This document shows positions 1 through 5,112 of a stretch of DNA of 5,319 nt, one piece after another. Source of the stretch: CAZADH01 sp964483805 (lineage in GTDB: Bacteria; Muiribacteriota; Ozemobacteria; Ozemobacterales; Ozemobacteraceae); NCBI GenBank assembly GCA_964483805.1, contig CAZADH010000366.1, positions 1 to 5,319 of the forward strand, in the 5' to 3' direction. Every line of letters starts with the position of its first letter. Position 1 is the stretch's first letter. A program made the position numbers and the translations under genes. Under the pieces are notes generated by a model that was not told where the DNA came from, made no database searches, and was given only the letters and a program-made list of their open reading frames with translations.

Positions 1-61
1 AAAGATACCTCCTCCGCGTGCTTACGGCCTGATTTTATGATGCACCGGCCCTGGCTGTCAA
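1..61 (-). promoter_or_regulatory. Promoter and Shine-Dalgarno of a gene beyond the left edge
   Basis: On the minus strand a perfect -35 TTGACA (56-61) is followed after 18 bases by a -10 TAAAAT (32-37), which predicts a transcript start near position 25. A strong Shine-Dalgarno GGAGGAGG lies at 8-15, with 7 bases left before the window edge. A start codon is therefore expected immediately outside the window, with a 5' leader of only about 25 bases. The downstream gene cannot be identified. The good match to both hexamers suggests a well-expressed housekeeping gene, which is an inference. The terminator at 84-115 insulates this promoter from the DUF3124 gene. Confidence 0.75.
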
Positions 62-83
62 CCCCGCACCACCACTGACCGAG

Positions 84-115
84 AAAAAACCACGCGATTC
101 GCGGCGCCGGCGTGG
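84..115 (-). terminator. Intrinsic terminator after the DUF3124 gene
   Basis: Read on the minus strand, arms CCACGC (110-115) and GCGTGG (90-95) enclose a GC-rich 14-base loop that can itself pair further. They are followed directly by six T residues (84-89). It lies about 40 bases past the DUF3124 stop codon and before the next promoter, so it should end that transcript. Confidence 0.8.
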
Positions 116-156
116 GCCATGCTTCGCCGCCCCCGCATCACGCCGCACCGCGGCCG

Positions 157-747
157 TCAGTCGACGGGTCGCACCACTCCCGAGGCGCCGTCGACGGGTG
201 ACGACGCCGGCAGCGTGTCGACCATGGCCGGCGAAACCAGCGACCGCGTCACCGACGCCCAGTCGACGGGGGTGTTGTCGAGCACCTGGCCGCGACAGGC
301 AAACGAGATCCCTTGTTGGCTCTGGGTGCCGATCATGATCGACTCGATGATCGGCACGTTCGTCGGCACGGTGGCTTTCCAGGTCACCAGCACACTCGCG
401 CCCACGCCACCGGCCGTGTCCGACTCGGGCACGACGAACCGCAGCGACGCCAGCGGCAACAACCGGGTCGGCTCGGTCAGGTAGCGGCGCACCAGCTTGC
501 CCTCGGAATTGTGATAATCGGCCGAACAGACGATGATCGAATGCTTGGGATCAGTGTTGCGCACCACCACCGTCGCCGCCAGCATGAACTCGGTCTCGCG
601 ATCGCCGCAGTACACGTGCGAATACACGGGAACGTAAACGAGTTGCCCACTCGATCGCGGTGCCGGATCGAGCACCGGCGTCATGGCGCCCAGCGGACCG
701 GCCACGGCAACAACGAGCACCGCCAACACCAGCACGAGCCGTCGCAT
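157..747 (-). CDS. Exported DUF3124 family protein
   Basis: This is a secreted or periplasmic protein of unknown function, 196 residues long. Residues 1-21 form a signal peptide: an MRR positive start, a Leu/Val/Ala-rich core, then a likely cleavage near PLGA. There is no lipobox cysteine. Residues about 37-156 match the DUF3124 family as I know it, with the motifs VYVPVYSHVY, RNTDPKHSI, LAPLAS-like LLPLASLRF, ESDTAGG, ESIMIGTQSQQGISF and RGQV. The tail after 157 is Pro/Ser/Val-rich and repeats the tripeptide PVD three times. Cysteines are at 47, 74 and 151, an odd number for an exported protein. Two ATGs are adjacent (750 and 747). I chose 747 because it lies 6 bases from the AAGGAGG, against 3 for the other. 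The gene follows secA past a strong terminator, so it probably has its own weak promoter that I could not identify. The family assignment is firm; no biochemical role is known to me. Confidence 0.88.
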   Translation of the reverse strand: MRRLVLVLAVLVVAVAGPLGAMTPVLDPAPRSSGQLVYVPVYSHVYCGDRETEFMLAATVVVRNTDPKHSIIVCSADYHNSEGKLVRRYLTEPTRLLPLASLRFVVPESDTAGGVGASVLVTWKATVPTNVPIIESIMIGTQSQQGISFACRGQVLDNTPVDWASVTRSLVSPAMVDTLPASSPVDGASGVVRPVD

Positions 748-753
748 CATCGC

Positions 754-760
754 CCTCCTT
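754..760 (-). promoter_or_regulatory. Ribosome binding site of the DUF3124 gene
   Basis: The minus strand reads AAGGAGG here, a near-complete anti-16S match. It sits 3 bases from the first ATG (750) and 6 bases from the second (747), and so favours the second as the start codon. Confidence 0.75.
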
Positions 761-785
761 GAAAATACAACGTATTACTTCACCT

Positions 786-833
786 ATAAAAACAACTCGA
801 GGGCGCCCCCTGGATCAGGGGCACTCTCGAGTT
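786..833 (-). terminator. Strong intrinsic terminator after secA
   Basis: On the minus strand, perfect 8-base outer arms AACTCGAG (826-833) and CTCGAGTT (794-801) enclose a second perfect inner stem CCCCTG / CAGGGG (816-821 with 807-812) around a 3-base loop. A run of five T residues follows (788-792) after one G. The structure starts about 30 bases past the secA stop codon and should end the hpf-ptsN-secA transcript. Confidence 0.92.
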
Positions 834-862
834 CGTTGCCGCCATGCCGAAGACCCCGGCGA

Positions 863-3649
863 TCAGGCGTTCATCCCGCAGCACTTCTTGTATTTCTTGC
901 CGCTGCCGCACGGGCACGGGTCGTTGCGGCCCGTCTCGCCTTTGGCCCGGGTCGGGGCTTTCGGCGCATCGTCGGCGCTGCCGTCGGCACCGCGATTGTA
1001 TGACAATTCTTGTTGCCGCTGTTCCGCCACCTGCTCGTGTTCTTCTTCGGCAGGGGACGAGTAATCGGTGCGATAGAGGAAATAGAGAATCTCCTCCTGA
1101 ATGCCGCGGTTCATCTCGTCGAACATCGAGAAACCCTCGATCTTGTACTCGACGAGCGGGTCTTTCTGCCCGTATGACCGCAGGTGGATGCCGTCCTGCA
1201 GAACGTCCATGTTGTGCAGGTGGTCTTTCCACTTCGAGTCGACGATCTGCAACAACACGAACTTCTCGAGGGCGTGGAAATTCTCTTTGCCGATCTGCGC
1301 TTCTTTGGCAGCCATCGCCGCCTCGGCGGCGCCTTGCAGCTTCTCTTTGATCTCGTCTTGCGACATCTTGCGCAGTTCGTCGGCGGTCACCTCGATGGGG
1401 AACACCTTCTTGACCTGCTCGGCCATCGCCTCGTAATCCCACTCATCGGGGTCGATCTGGGGATTCATGATGCGCTCGAGAATCTCGTCGAGCACAGTCT
1501 CGATCATGCCCAGCACGTATTCGTGGATGTCGTCCATTTCGAGGGCCTTGCGCCGCTCGGCGTAGATCAACTTGCGCTGTTCGTTCATGACGTCGTCGTA
1601 TTTGAGCACGTGCTTGCGCATGCTGAAGTGATGGCTCTCGACCCGGCGCTGTGCATTTTCGATGGCGCGGGTGATCCAGGGGTGTTCGATCGGCTCGTTC
1701 TCTTCCCAGCCGAGTTTCTCCATCCAGCCGGCAATGTTGTCAGACCCGAACAGGCGCATCAGGTCGTCTTCGAGCGACAGATAGAAGGTCGACTCGCCCG
1801 GATCACCCTGGCGCCCGGAACGGCCGCGCAACTGATTGTCAATACGACGTGCTTCGTGCCGCTCGGTGCCGATGACGCACAAGCCCCCCGCCGCAATGAC
1901 CCGCTCTTTTTCGGCAGCGCACAGTTCGCGGAACTTCTTCAGAGCGGCATCATATTCGGGACCCTCGCGCGCGCCGGCTTCACGCGCCGCCAACATTTCG
2001 GGGTTGCCGCCGAGCAGGATGTCGGTGCCGCGGCCGGCCATGTTCGTCGCGATGGTGATCGCCCCTTCGCGACCGGCCTGCGCAATGATCTCGGCTTCGC
2101 GCTCATGGTAACGCGCGTTGAGCACCTGGCACTCGACGCCGCGCTTGCGCAGCAGCTCGGCGAGCACTTCGCTCTTCTCGATCGACACCGTACCGACCAG
2201 CATGGGCTGGCCCTTCTGGTGGATTTCGACGATGTGGTCGACGACGCGGTTGAACTTCTCGCGGAACGTCTTCATGACGCAATCGGCCTGATCGGCGCGG
2301 GTACACGGCCGATTCGGCGGAATGACGACGACCTGACACTTGTAGATCTCGTTGAACTCTTTCGCCTCGGTCTCGGCGGTGCCGGTCATGCCCGACAACT
2401 TGCTGTACAACCGAAAGTAGTTCTGGAAAGTGATCGACGCCAGCGTCTGGTTTTCTTGTTGAATGGTGACGTTTTCTTTGGCTTCGATCGCCTGGTGCAT
2501 GCCGTCGGAGTATCGCCGGCCGAACATCAGGCGGCCGGTGAATTCGTCGACGATGACCACTTCTTTGCCTGGCTTGCCATCTTCGCGGTCGCGCACCATG
2601 TATTGATCGTCGCGCTTGAAAAAGTGCTTGGCCTTCAGCGCGTTTTGCATGTGGTGCACGAGTTCCATGTTCTTCTGGGCGTAGAGGTTTTCGACCCCCA
2701 GCACCTTTTCGACCGCGGCCACGCCGTCTTCGTTGACCGAAACGCCATGGTGTTTCTCGTCGATGGTGTAGTGCTCGCCGACGCGCATGGTCTCACGGGC
2801 GACCTTGGCGAAGATGTAATACAACCCGGTTGCTTTTTCGGCGGGCCCTGAGATGATCAGCGGTGTGCGCGCCTCATCGATGAGAATCGAGTCGACCTCA
2901 TCGACGATGGCATAGTTGAACCGGCGCTGCACGCAGTCGGCGAGGCGAAGCGCCATGTTGTCGCGCAGGTAGTCGAAACCGAACTCGTTGTTCGTGCCGT
3001 AGGTGATGTCGGCGTTGTACGCCTCGCGCTTCTCGTCGGCATCGAGACCGTGCACGTTGAGGCCGACCGAAAGACCGAGTGCTTTGTAAATACGTCCCAT
3101 CCATTCGGAGTCGCGGCGGGCCAGGTAATCGTTGACGGTAACGACGTGCACTCCCTTGCCCGGAGGAATCACGCGCCCATAGCGGTCGACGATTGGGGCG
3201 AAGTTGCGTGCATTGGTGCCCTGCTCGTTGAGGATGCCGGTTTGTTGCGCCAGATCGACCCAGTCCGGATTGAGATCGAGCGCGTTGAGCACGACTGGCA
3301 GCGTGGCGACCAGGGTTTTGCCCTCACCGGTTTTCATTTCGACGATGCGACCCTCGTGCAGAGCGAGGCCGCCCAGCATCTGGACATCGAAGTGGCGCAT
3401 ACCCAGTTGGCGAATCGAGGTTTCACGCACGACCGCGAACACTTCGGCCTTGATGTCGTCGATCGTCTCGCCCGCCAACAACCGTTGGCGGAATGCAACC
3501 GTCGAGTCACGCAAGGCGTCGTCGGACAGCTTCTTCGTCTCTTCTTCGAGGCCGTGGATGTCGGTGACGACTTTGCTCAGACGCTCGACTTCACGCGTGT
3601 TGAAATCGGGAATGAAGAACCGGAACAGCTTGACCAACCAATCGAACAT
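863..3649 (-). CDS. secA: Protein translocase ATPase subunit SecA
   Basis: SecA is the cytosolic and membrane-peripheral motor that hydrolyses ATP to push preproteins through SecYEG. This copy is full length at 928 residues. Walker A (MKTGEGKTL) is at 105-113 and Walker B (DEVD) at 250-253, followed by ARTPLIISGP and then the preprotein cross-linking domain. The motif SGMTGTAETEAKEF starts at 419. NBD2 carries NARYHEREAEI, ATNMAGRGTDI (534-544) and the arginine-finger region RGRSGRQGDPG (608-618). The scaffold/wing section includes KYDDVMNEQR (683-692). The C-terminal zinc site NDPCPCGSGKKYKKCCG has C912, C914, C923 and C924 in CxCx8CC spacing, which in the family binds SecB and lipids. The start ATG follows GGGAG (3657-3661) at 7 bases. 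Residues about 125-163 form an insertion relative to E. coli SecA, placed between the Walker A helix and GKGVHVVTVNDYLA. No secM-like arrest gene precedes it. A strong terminator follows. Confidence 0.99.
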   Translation of the reverse strand: MFDWLVKLFRFFIPDFNTREVERLSKVVTDIHGLEEETKKLSDDALRDSTVAFRQRLLAGETIDDIKAEVFAVVRETSIRQLGMRHFDVQMLGGLALHEGRIVEMKTGEGKTLVATLPVVLNALDLNPDWVDLAQQTGILNEQGTNARNFAPIVDRYGRVIPPGKGVHVVTVNDYLARRDSEWMGRIYKALGLSVGLNVHGLDADEKREAYNADITYGTNNEFGFDYLRDNMALRLADCVQRRFNYAIVDEVDSILIDEARTPLIISGPAEKATGLYYIFAKVARETMRVGEHYTIDEKHHGVSVNEDGVAAVEKVLGVENLYAQKNMELVHHMQNALKAKHFFKRDDQYMVRDREDGKPGKEVVIVDEFTGRLMFGRRYSDGMHQAIEAKENVTIQQENQTLASITFQNYFRLYSKLSGMTGTAETEAKEFNEIYKCQVVVIPPNRPCTRADQADCVMKTFREKFNRVVDHIVEIHQKGQPMLVGTVSIEKSEVLAELLRKRGVECQVLNARYHEREAEIIAQAGREGAITIATNMAGRGTDILLGGNPEMLAAREAGAREGPEYDAALKKFRELCAAEKERVIAAGGLCVIGTERHEARRIDNQLRGRSGRQGDPGESTFYLSLEDDLMRLFGSDNIAGWMEKLGWEENEPIEHPWITRAIENAQRRVESHHFSMRKHVLKYDDVMNEQRKLIYAERRKALEMDDIHEYVLGMIETVLDEILERIMNPQIDPDEWDYEAMAEQVKKVFPIEVTADELRKMSQDEIKEKLQGAAEAAMAAKEAQIGKENFHALEKFVLLQIVDSKWKDHLHNMDVLQDGIHLRSYGQKDPLVEYKIEGFSMFDEMNRGIQEEILYFLYRTDYSSPAEEEHEQVAEQRQQELSYNRGADGSADDAPKAPTRAKGETGRNDPCPCGSGKKYKKCCGMNA

Positions 3650-3666
3650 GCGCTCACTCCCGGGGT

Positions 3667-3689
3667 GGCCGAATCAAGAAACATCGGCC
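3667..3689 (-). repeat. Hairpin just upstream of the secA ribosome binding site
   Basis: Perfect 6-base arms GGCCGA / TCGGCC (3684-3689 and 3667-3672, minus-strand reading) flank an 11-base A/T-richer loop. The hairpin ends 5 bases before the secA Shine-Dalgarno. It could influence ribosome access, but no function is shown. Confidence 0.45.
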
Positions 3690-3698
3690 GGATCCGCC

Positions 3699-3713
3699 CG
3701 CACAGGATGTGCG
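3699..3713 (-). repeat. Small perfect hairpin in the secA leader
   Basis: Arms CGCACA / TGTGCG are perfectly complementary over 6 bases with a 3-base loop. No T-run follows, so this is not an intrinsic terminator. Confidence 0.45.
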
Positions 3714-3717
3714 TAGT

Positions 3718-3776
3718 GGGCGTTTGCTGCCATGGAGGGCGGCCCGAAACGCAGTTTCGGACAGTGCAAACGACCC
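3718..3776 (-). repeat. Nested inverted repeat in the secA leader
   Basis: The outer arms are CGTTTGC (3721-3727) and GCAAACG (3766-3772), extended by GGG (3718-3720) and CCC (3774-3776) with one bulged base. Inside lies an independent perfect hairpin, CCGAAAC (3744-3750) / GTTTCGG (3754-3760), with a 3-base loop and two further possible pairs. No T-run follows on either strand. It is the most elaborate structure in this spacer and may be a transcript fold or a protein-binding site. Confidence 0.5.
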
Positions 3777-3808
3777 ACGGGTGACCGCGGGGCCGACCGA
3801 CGTATCGC

Positions 3809-3832
3809 CCGGCCGAACTGCAGTCGGGCCGG
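3809..3832 (-). repeat. Imperfect inverted repeat after ptsN
   Basis: Perfect arms CCGGCC / GGCCGG (3809-3814 and 3827-3832) enclose a mostly self-complementary 12-base centre around CTGCAG. It begins about 14 bases past the ptsN stop, where a terminator could sit, but no T-run follows. At most it is a weak or factor-assisted pause or stability hairpin. Confidence 0.4.
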
Positions 3833-3846
3833 ACCGTAAATACAAG

Positions 3847-4302
3847 TTATTTCTCTTCGGACGCGATGATTTCGAGAATCTCTTCGACGGTCTTGGCTTC
3901 CATCAGTTCGTTGCGGAACTCCTGGTAGCGCAGCAACCGCGACAACCGTGCCAGCGCCTTCAGATACAGACCGCCCGAGTCGATCGGCGCCGCAATCATG
4001 AAAATCAAGTGGACCGGTTTGCCGTCGAGAGCTTCGAACTCGATGCCGGCCGGCGACCGGCCGACCGCCACCACGACCTCGCGCACCGCATTGGTGCGCG
4101 AGTGCGGGATGGCAATTCCTTTGCCGATGCCGGTGCTGCCGACCTTCTCTCGTTCGAGAACCGATTTGAGAAAGGAGTCAGCATCGGAGATGTGCCCGGC
4201 ACCGTCGAGAAGCGAGATGAGCTCGCGGATGGCATCGATCTTCTGGGTGGCCGCCAGCTCGAGCTTGATCAGTTTAGGCGAGATGAAGTCGGTAAGTTCC
4301 AA
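3847..4302 (-). CDS. ptsN: PTS-Ntr EIIA domain protein (PtsN-like)
   Basis: This 151-residue single-domain EIIA (fructose/mannitol-type fold) resembles the nitrogen-PTS phosphoacceptor EIIA-Ntr. In the family it takes phosphate from NPr and regulates potassium transport and nitrogen or stress responses rather than moving sugar. The signature EREKVGSTGIGKGIAIPHS spans about 50-68, with His67 as the expected phosphorylated residue; LDGKPVHLIFMIAAP follows at about 92-106. Length is normal for PtsN. No sugar-specific EIIB or EIIC gene is adjacent, and the neighbour is hpf, which supports the Ntr reading. The start appears to be a TTG: it gives the expected N-terminus (ELTDFISPKLI), no in-frame ATG or GTG fits, and an AAGGAGG precedes it by 10 bases. 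It lies 36 bases past hpf, so the two are almost certainly co-transcribed. Upstream PTS partners (PtsP, NPr) are not in view. Confidence 0.93.
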   Translation of the reverse strand: MELTDFISPKLIKLELAATQKIDAIRELISLLDGAGHISDADSFLKSVLEREKVGSTGIGKGIAIPHSRTNAVREVVVAVGRSPAGIEFEALDGKPVHLIFMIAAPIDSGGLYLKALARLSRLLRYQEFRNELMEAKTVEEILEIIASEEK

Positions 4303-4312
4303 AAGATCGGTC

Positions 4313-4319
4313 CCTCCTT
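4313..4319 (-). promoter_or_regulatory. Ribosome binding site of ptsN
   Basis: The minus-strand sequence AAGGAGG lies 10 bases before the TTG codon at 4302. With no better start codon in that frame nearby, it supports the unusual TTG initiation. Confidence 0.7.
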
Positions 4320-4338
4320 CGAGGTTGCGAGAGGGTTA

Positions 4339-4929
4339 TCAGAACTCGGGTTCGATCAAGCCGAAGTTGCCGTCGGCCCGCTTGTAGATCACGTTGACCT
4401 GGCTCGTCTCGGCATTCGAAAAGACGTAGAACTCTTGATCGAGCGTCTTGAGCTGCTCGGCCGCCTCGTCGACAAACATCGGCTTGATCGCGAACTTGTT
4501 GCTGCGAATGATCTTGGGTTCATTCGTCGCAGCTTGGGCGATCGTGCTCGTCTTCTCTTCGAGGATCTCGGGCATCTCGATGATCGAGTGGCTGGCGCCG
4601 ATGTCGCGCGAATCGTTGGCGCGGCGGGCCTTGCCCTTGAGCTTCTCTTTGAACTTCTTGACCTGGCGCTCGATCTTGTCAGCCACCATGTCGATCGACG
4701 CGTACATGTCTTCAGAGGCTTTGCGACCGCGCAGCACAACGCCGTTGGCCCAGACGGTGACCTCGCAGACCTTGCTGCGGTCTTCGTCGCGAACGTCTTC
4801 GACAGACAGATTCACATCGACTTCGATGATATGGTCGAAGTACTTCTTGATGCCGCCGATTTTCTTTTCAGCGTAATCTTTGAGCGCGGGCGTGAGATTG
4901 ATGTTCTTGCCGCTCACCACGAGTTGCAT
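4339..4929 (-). CDS. hpf: Long-form ribosome hibernation promoting factor HPF
   Basis: Long HPF binds the 30S decoding region and, through its C-terminal domain, pairs 70S ribosomes into inactive 100S dimers during slow growth. The 196-residue protein has the N-terminal HPF/RaiA (sigma-54 modulation) domain at about 1-97, from MQLVVSGKNINLTPALKDYA through ASEDMYASIDMVADKIERQVKK-type sequence. A charged linker covers about 98-138. The conserved C-terminal dimerisation domain is at about 139-196, with FAIKPMFVDEAAEQL, FYVFSNAET, VNVIYKR and DGNFGLIEPEF. I chose the ATG at 4929 because the family starts here, a GGAGG lies 8 bases upstream, and the longer frame (to 5016) would begin inside the promoter. 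The gene leads an operon with ptsN and possibly secA. A short HPF plus rpoN arrangement, common in gammaproteobacteria, is not seen. Confidence 0.97.
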   Translation of the reverse strand: MQLVVSGKNINLTPALKDYAEKKIGGIKKYFDHIIEVDVNLSVEDVRDEDRSKVCEVTVWANGVVLRGRKASEDMYASIDMVADKIERQVKKFKEKLKGKARRANDSRDIGASHSIIEMPEILEEKTSTIAQAATNEPKIIRSNKFAIKPMFVDEAAEQLKTLDQEFYVFSNAETSQVNVIYKRADGNFGLIEPEF

Positions 4930-4937
4930 GACGGGTG

Positions 4938-4942
4938 CCTCC
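4938..4942 (-). promoter_or_regulatory. Ribosome binding site of hpf
   Basis: GGAGG on the minus strand lies 8 bases before the ATG at 4929. It fixes the hpf start and argues against the 29-codon longer reading frame. Confidence 0.85.
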
Positions 4943-4987
4943 AAAGAAAAAATAGACAAAAATGGTATACCTGTCGACAATTGCCGC

Positions 4988-5016
4988 ACTATAGCACAGG
5001 GGTCACATGCTGTCAA
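4988..5016 (-). promoter_or_regulatory. Sigma-70-type promoter of hpf-ptsN
   Basis: On the minus strand a perfect -35 TTGACA (5011-5016) and a -10 TATAGT (4988-4993) are separated by exactly 17 bases. The predicted transcript start is near 4981, giving an hpf leader of about 50 bases. A second TTGACG (5021-5026) lies 10 bases further upstream. An 8-base palindrome TGTCGACA (4972-4979) falls at the predicted start and could be an operator. No -12/-24 sigma-54 pattern was noticed. Confidence 0.85.
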
Positions 5017-5051
5017 GCCGCGTCAAATCTTGAGTTGCGACCGGTCCGGCA

Positions 5052-5080
5052 TTGACTCGGCCCGTTCTGCATGCTATGGT
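5052..5080 (+). promoter_or_regulatory. Promoter of the divergent radical SAM gene
   Basis: The plus strand has -35 TTGACT (5052-5057), a 17-base spacer and -10 TATGGT (5075-5080). A start near 5087 would leave a leader of roughly 26 bases before the ATG at 5113. The -35 elements of this promoter and the hpf promoter lie 35 bases apart, back to back. Confidence 0.65.
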
Positions 5081-5112
5081 GACCCATCCATCCCTGCGGG
5101 GGTCCATGCGCA

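Larger units (their letters stand above)
3650..3846 (-). other. Structured ptsN-secA intergenic leader
   Basis: These 197 non-coding bases separate the ptsN stop from the secA start. They hold at least four inverted repeats on the transcribed (minus) strand, listed separately, and the secA Shine-Dalgarno GGGAG at 3657-3661. I see no clear -35/-10 pair and no hairpin followed by a T-run, so secA may be co-transcribed with hpf and ptsN. A 63-codon frame starting with TTG runs across it but has no recognisable arrest motif or family and is not annotated as a gene. The region could be a translational control leader, a processing site, or merely GC-rich spacer. Confidence 0.5.

Noticed and set aside
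113..762. Plus-strand frames (119-484, 313-762) opposite the DUF3124 gene
   Set aside because: They are antisense to a conserved family, with no Shine-Dalgarno and low-complexity His/Arg/Thr composition.
863..1442. Minus-strand 220-codon frame (780-1442) and other small frames within secA
   Set aside because: They overlap secA in another phase, are Arg-rich and lack domains; they are shadows of the real coding frame.
1184..2851. 555-codon plus-strand open frame inside secA
   Set aside because: It is fully antisense to an unmistakable secA, has no recognisable domains and a biased His/Leu/Val-rich composition, and reflects codon-position GC bias of the real gene.
3742..3762. Hairpin as an intrinsic terminator between ptsN and secA
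   Set aside because: The stem is good but no T-run follows on either strand, so a canonical intrinsic terminator is not supported.
3654..3845. 63-codon minus-strand frame ending 4 bases before secA, a possible SecM-like leader peptide
   Set aside because: It would start with TTG overlapping the ptsN stop region, has no Shine-Dalgarno, no signal peptide and no known arrest motif. Its position is suggestive but the evidence is insufficient for a gene call.
4930..5016. 29-codon N-terminal extension of hpf
   Set aside because: The extension begins within the -35 element and upstream of the predicted transcript start, while the ATG at 4929 has a good Shine-Dalgarno and the family-typical N-terminus.
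3709..5055. 448-codon plus-strand open frame
   Set aside because: It runs antisense across ptsN, hpf and both their control regions; the two opposite-strand genes are clearly conserved and this frame has no family features.
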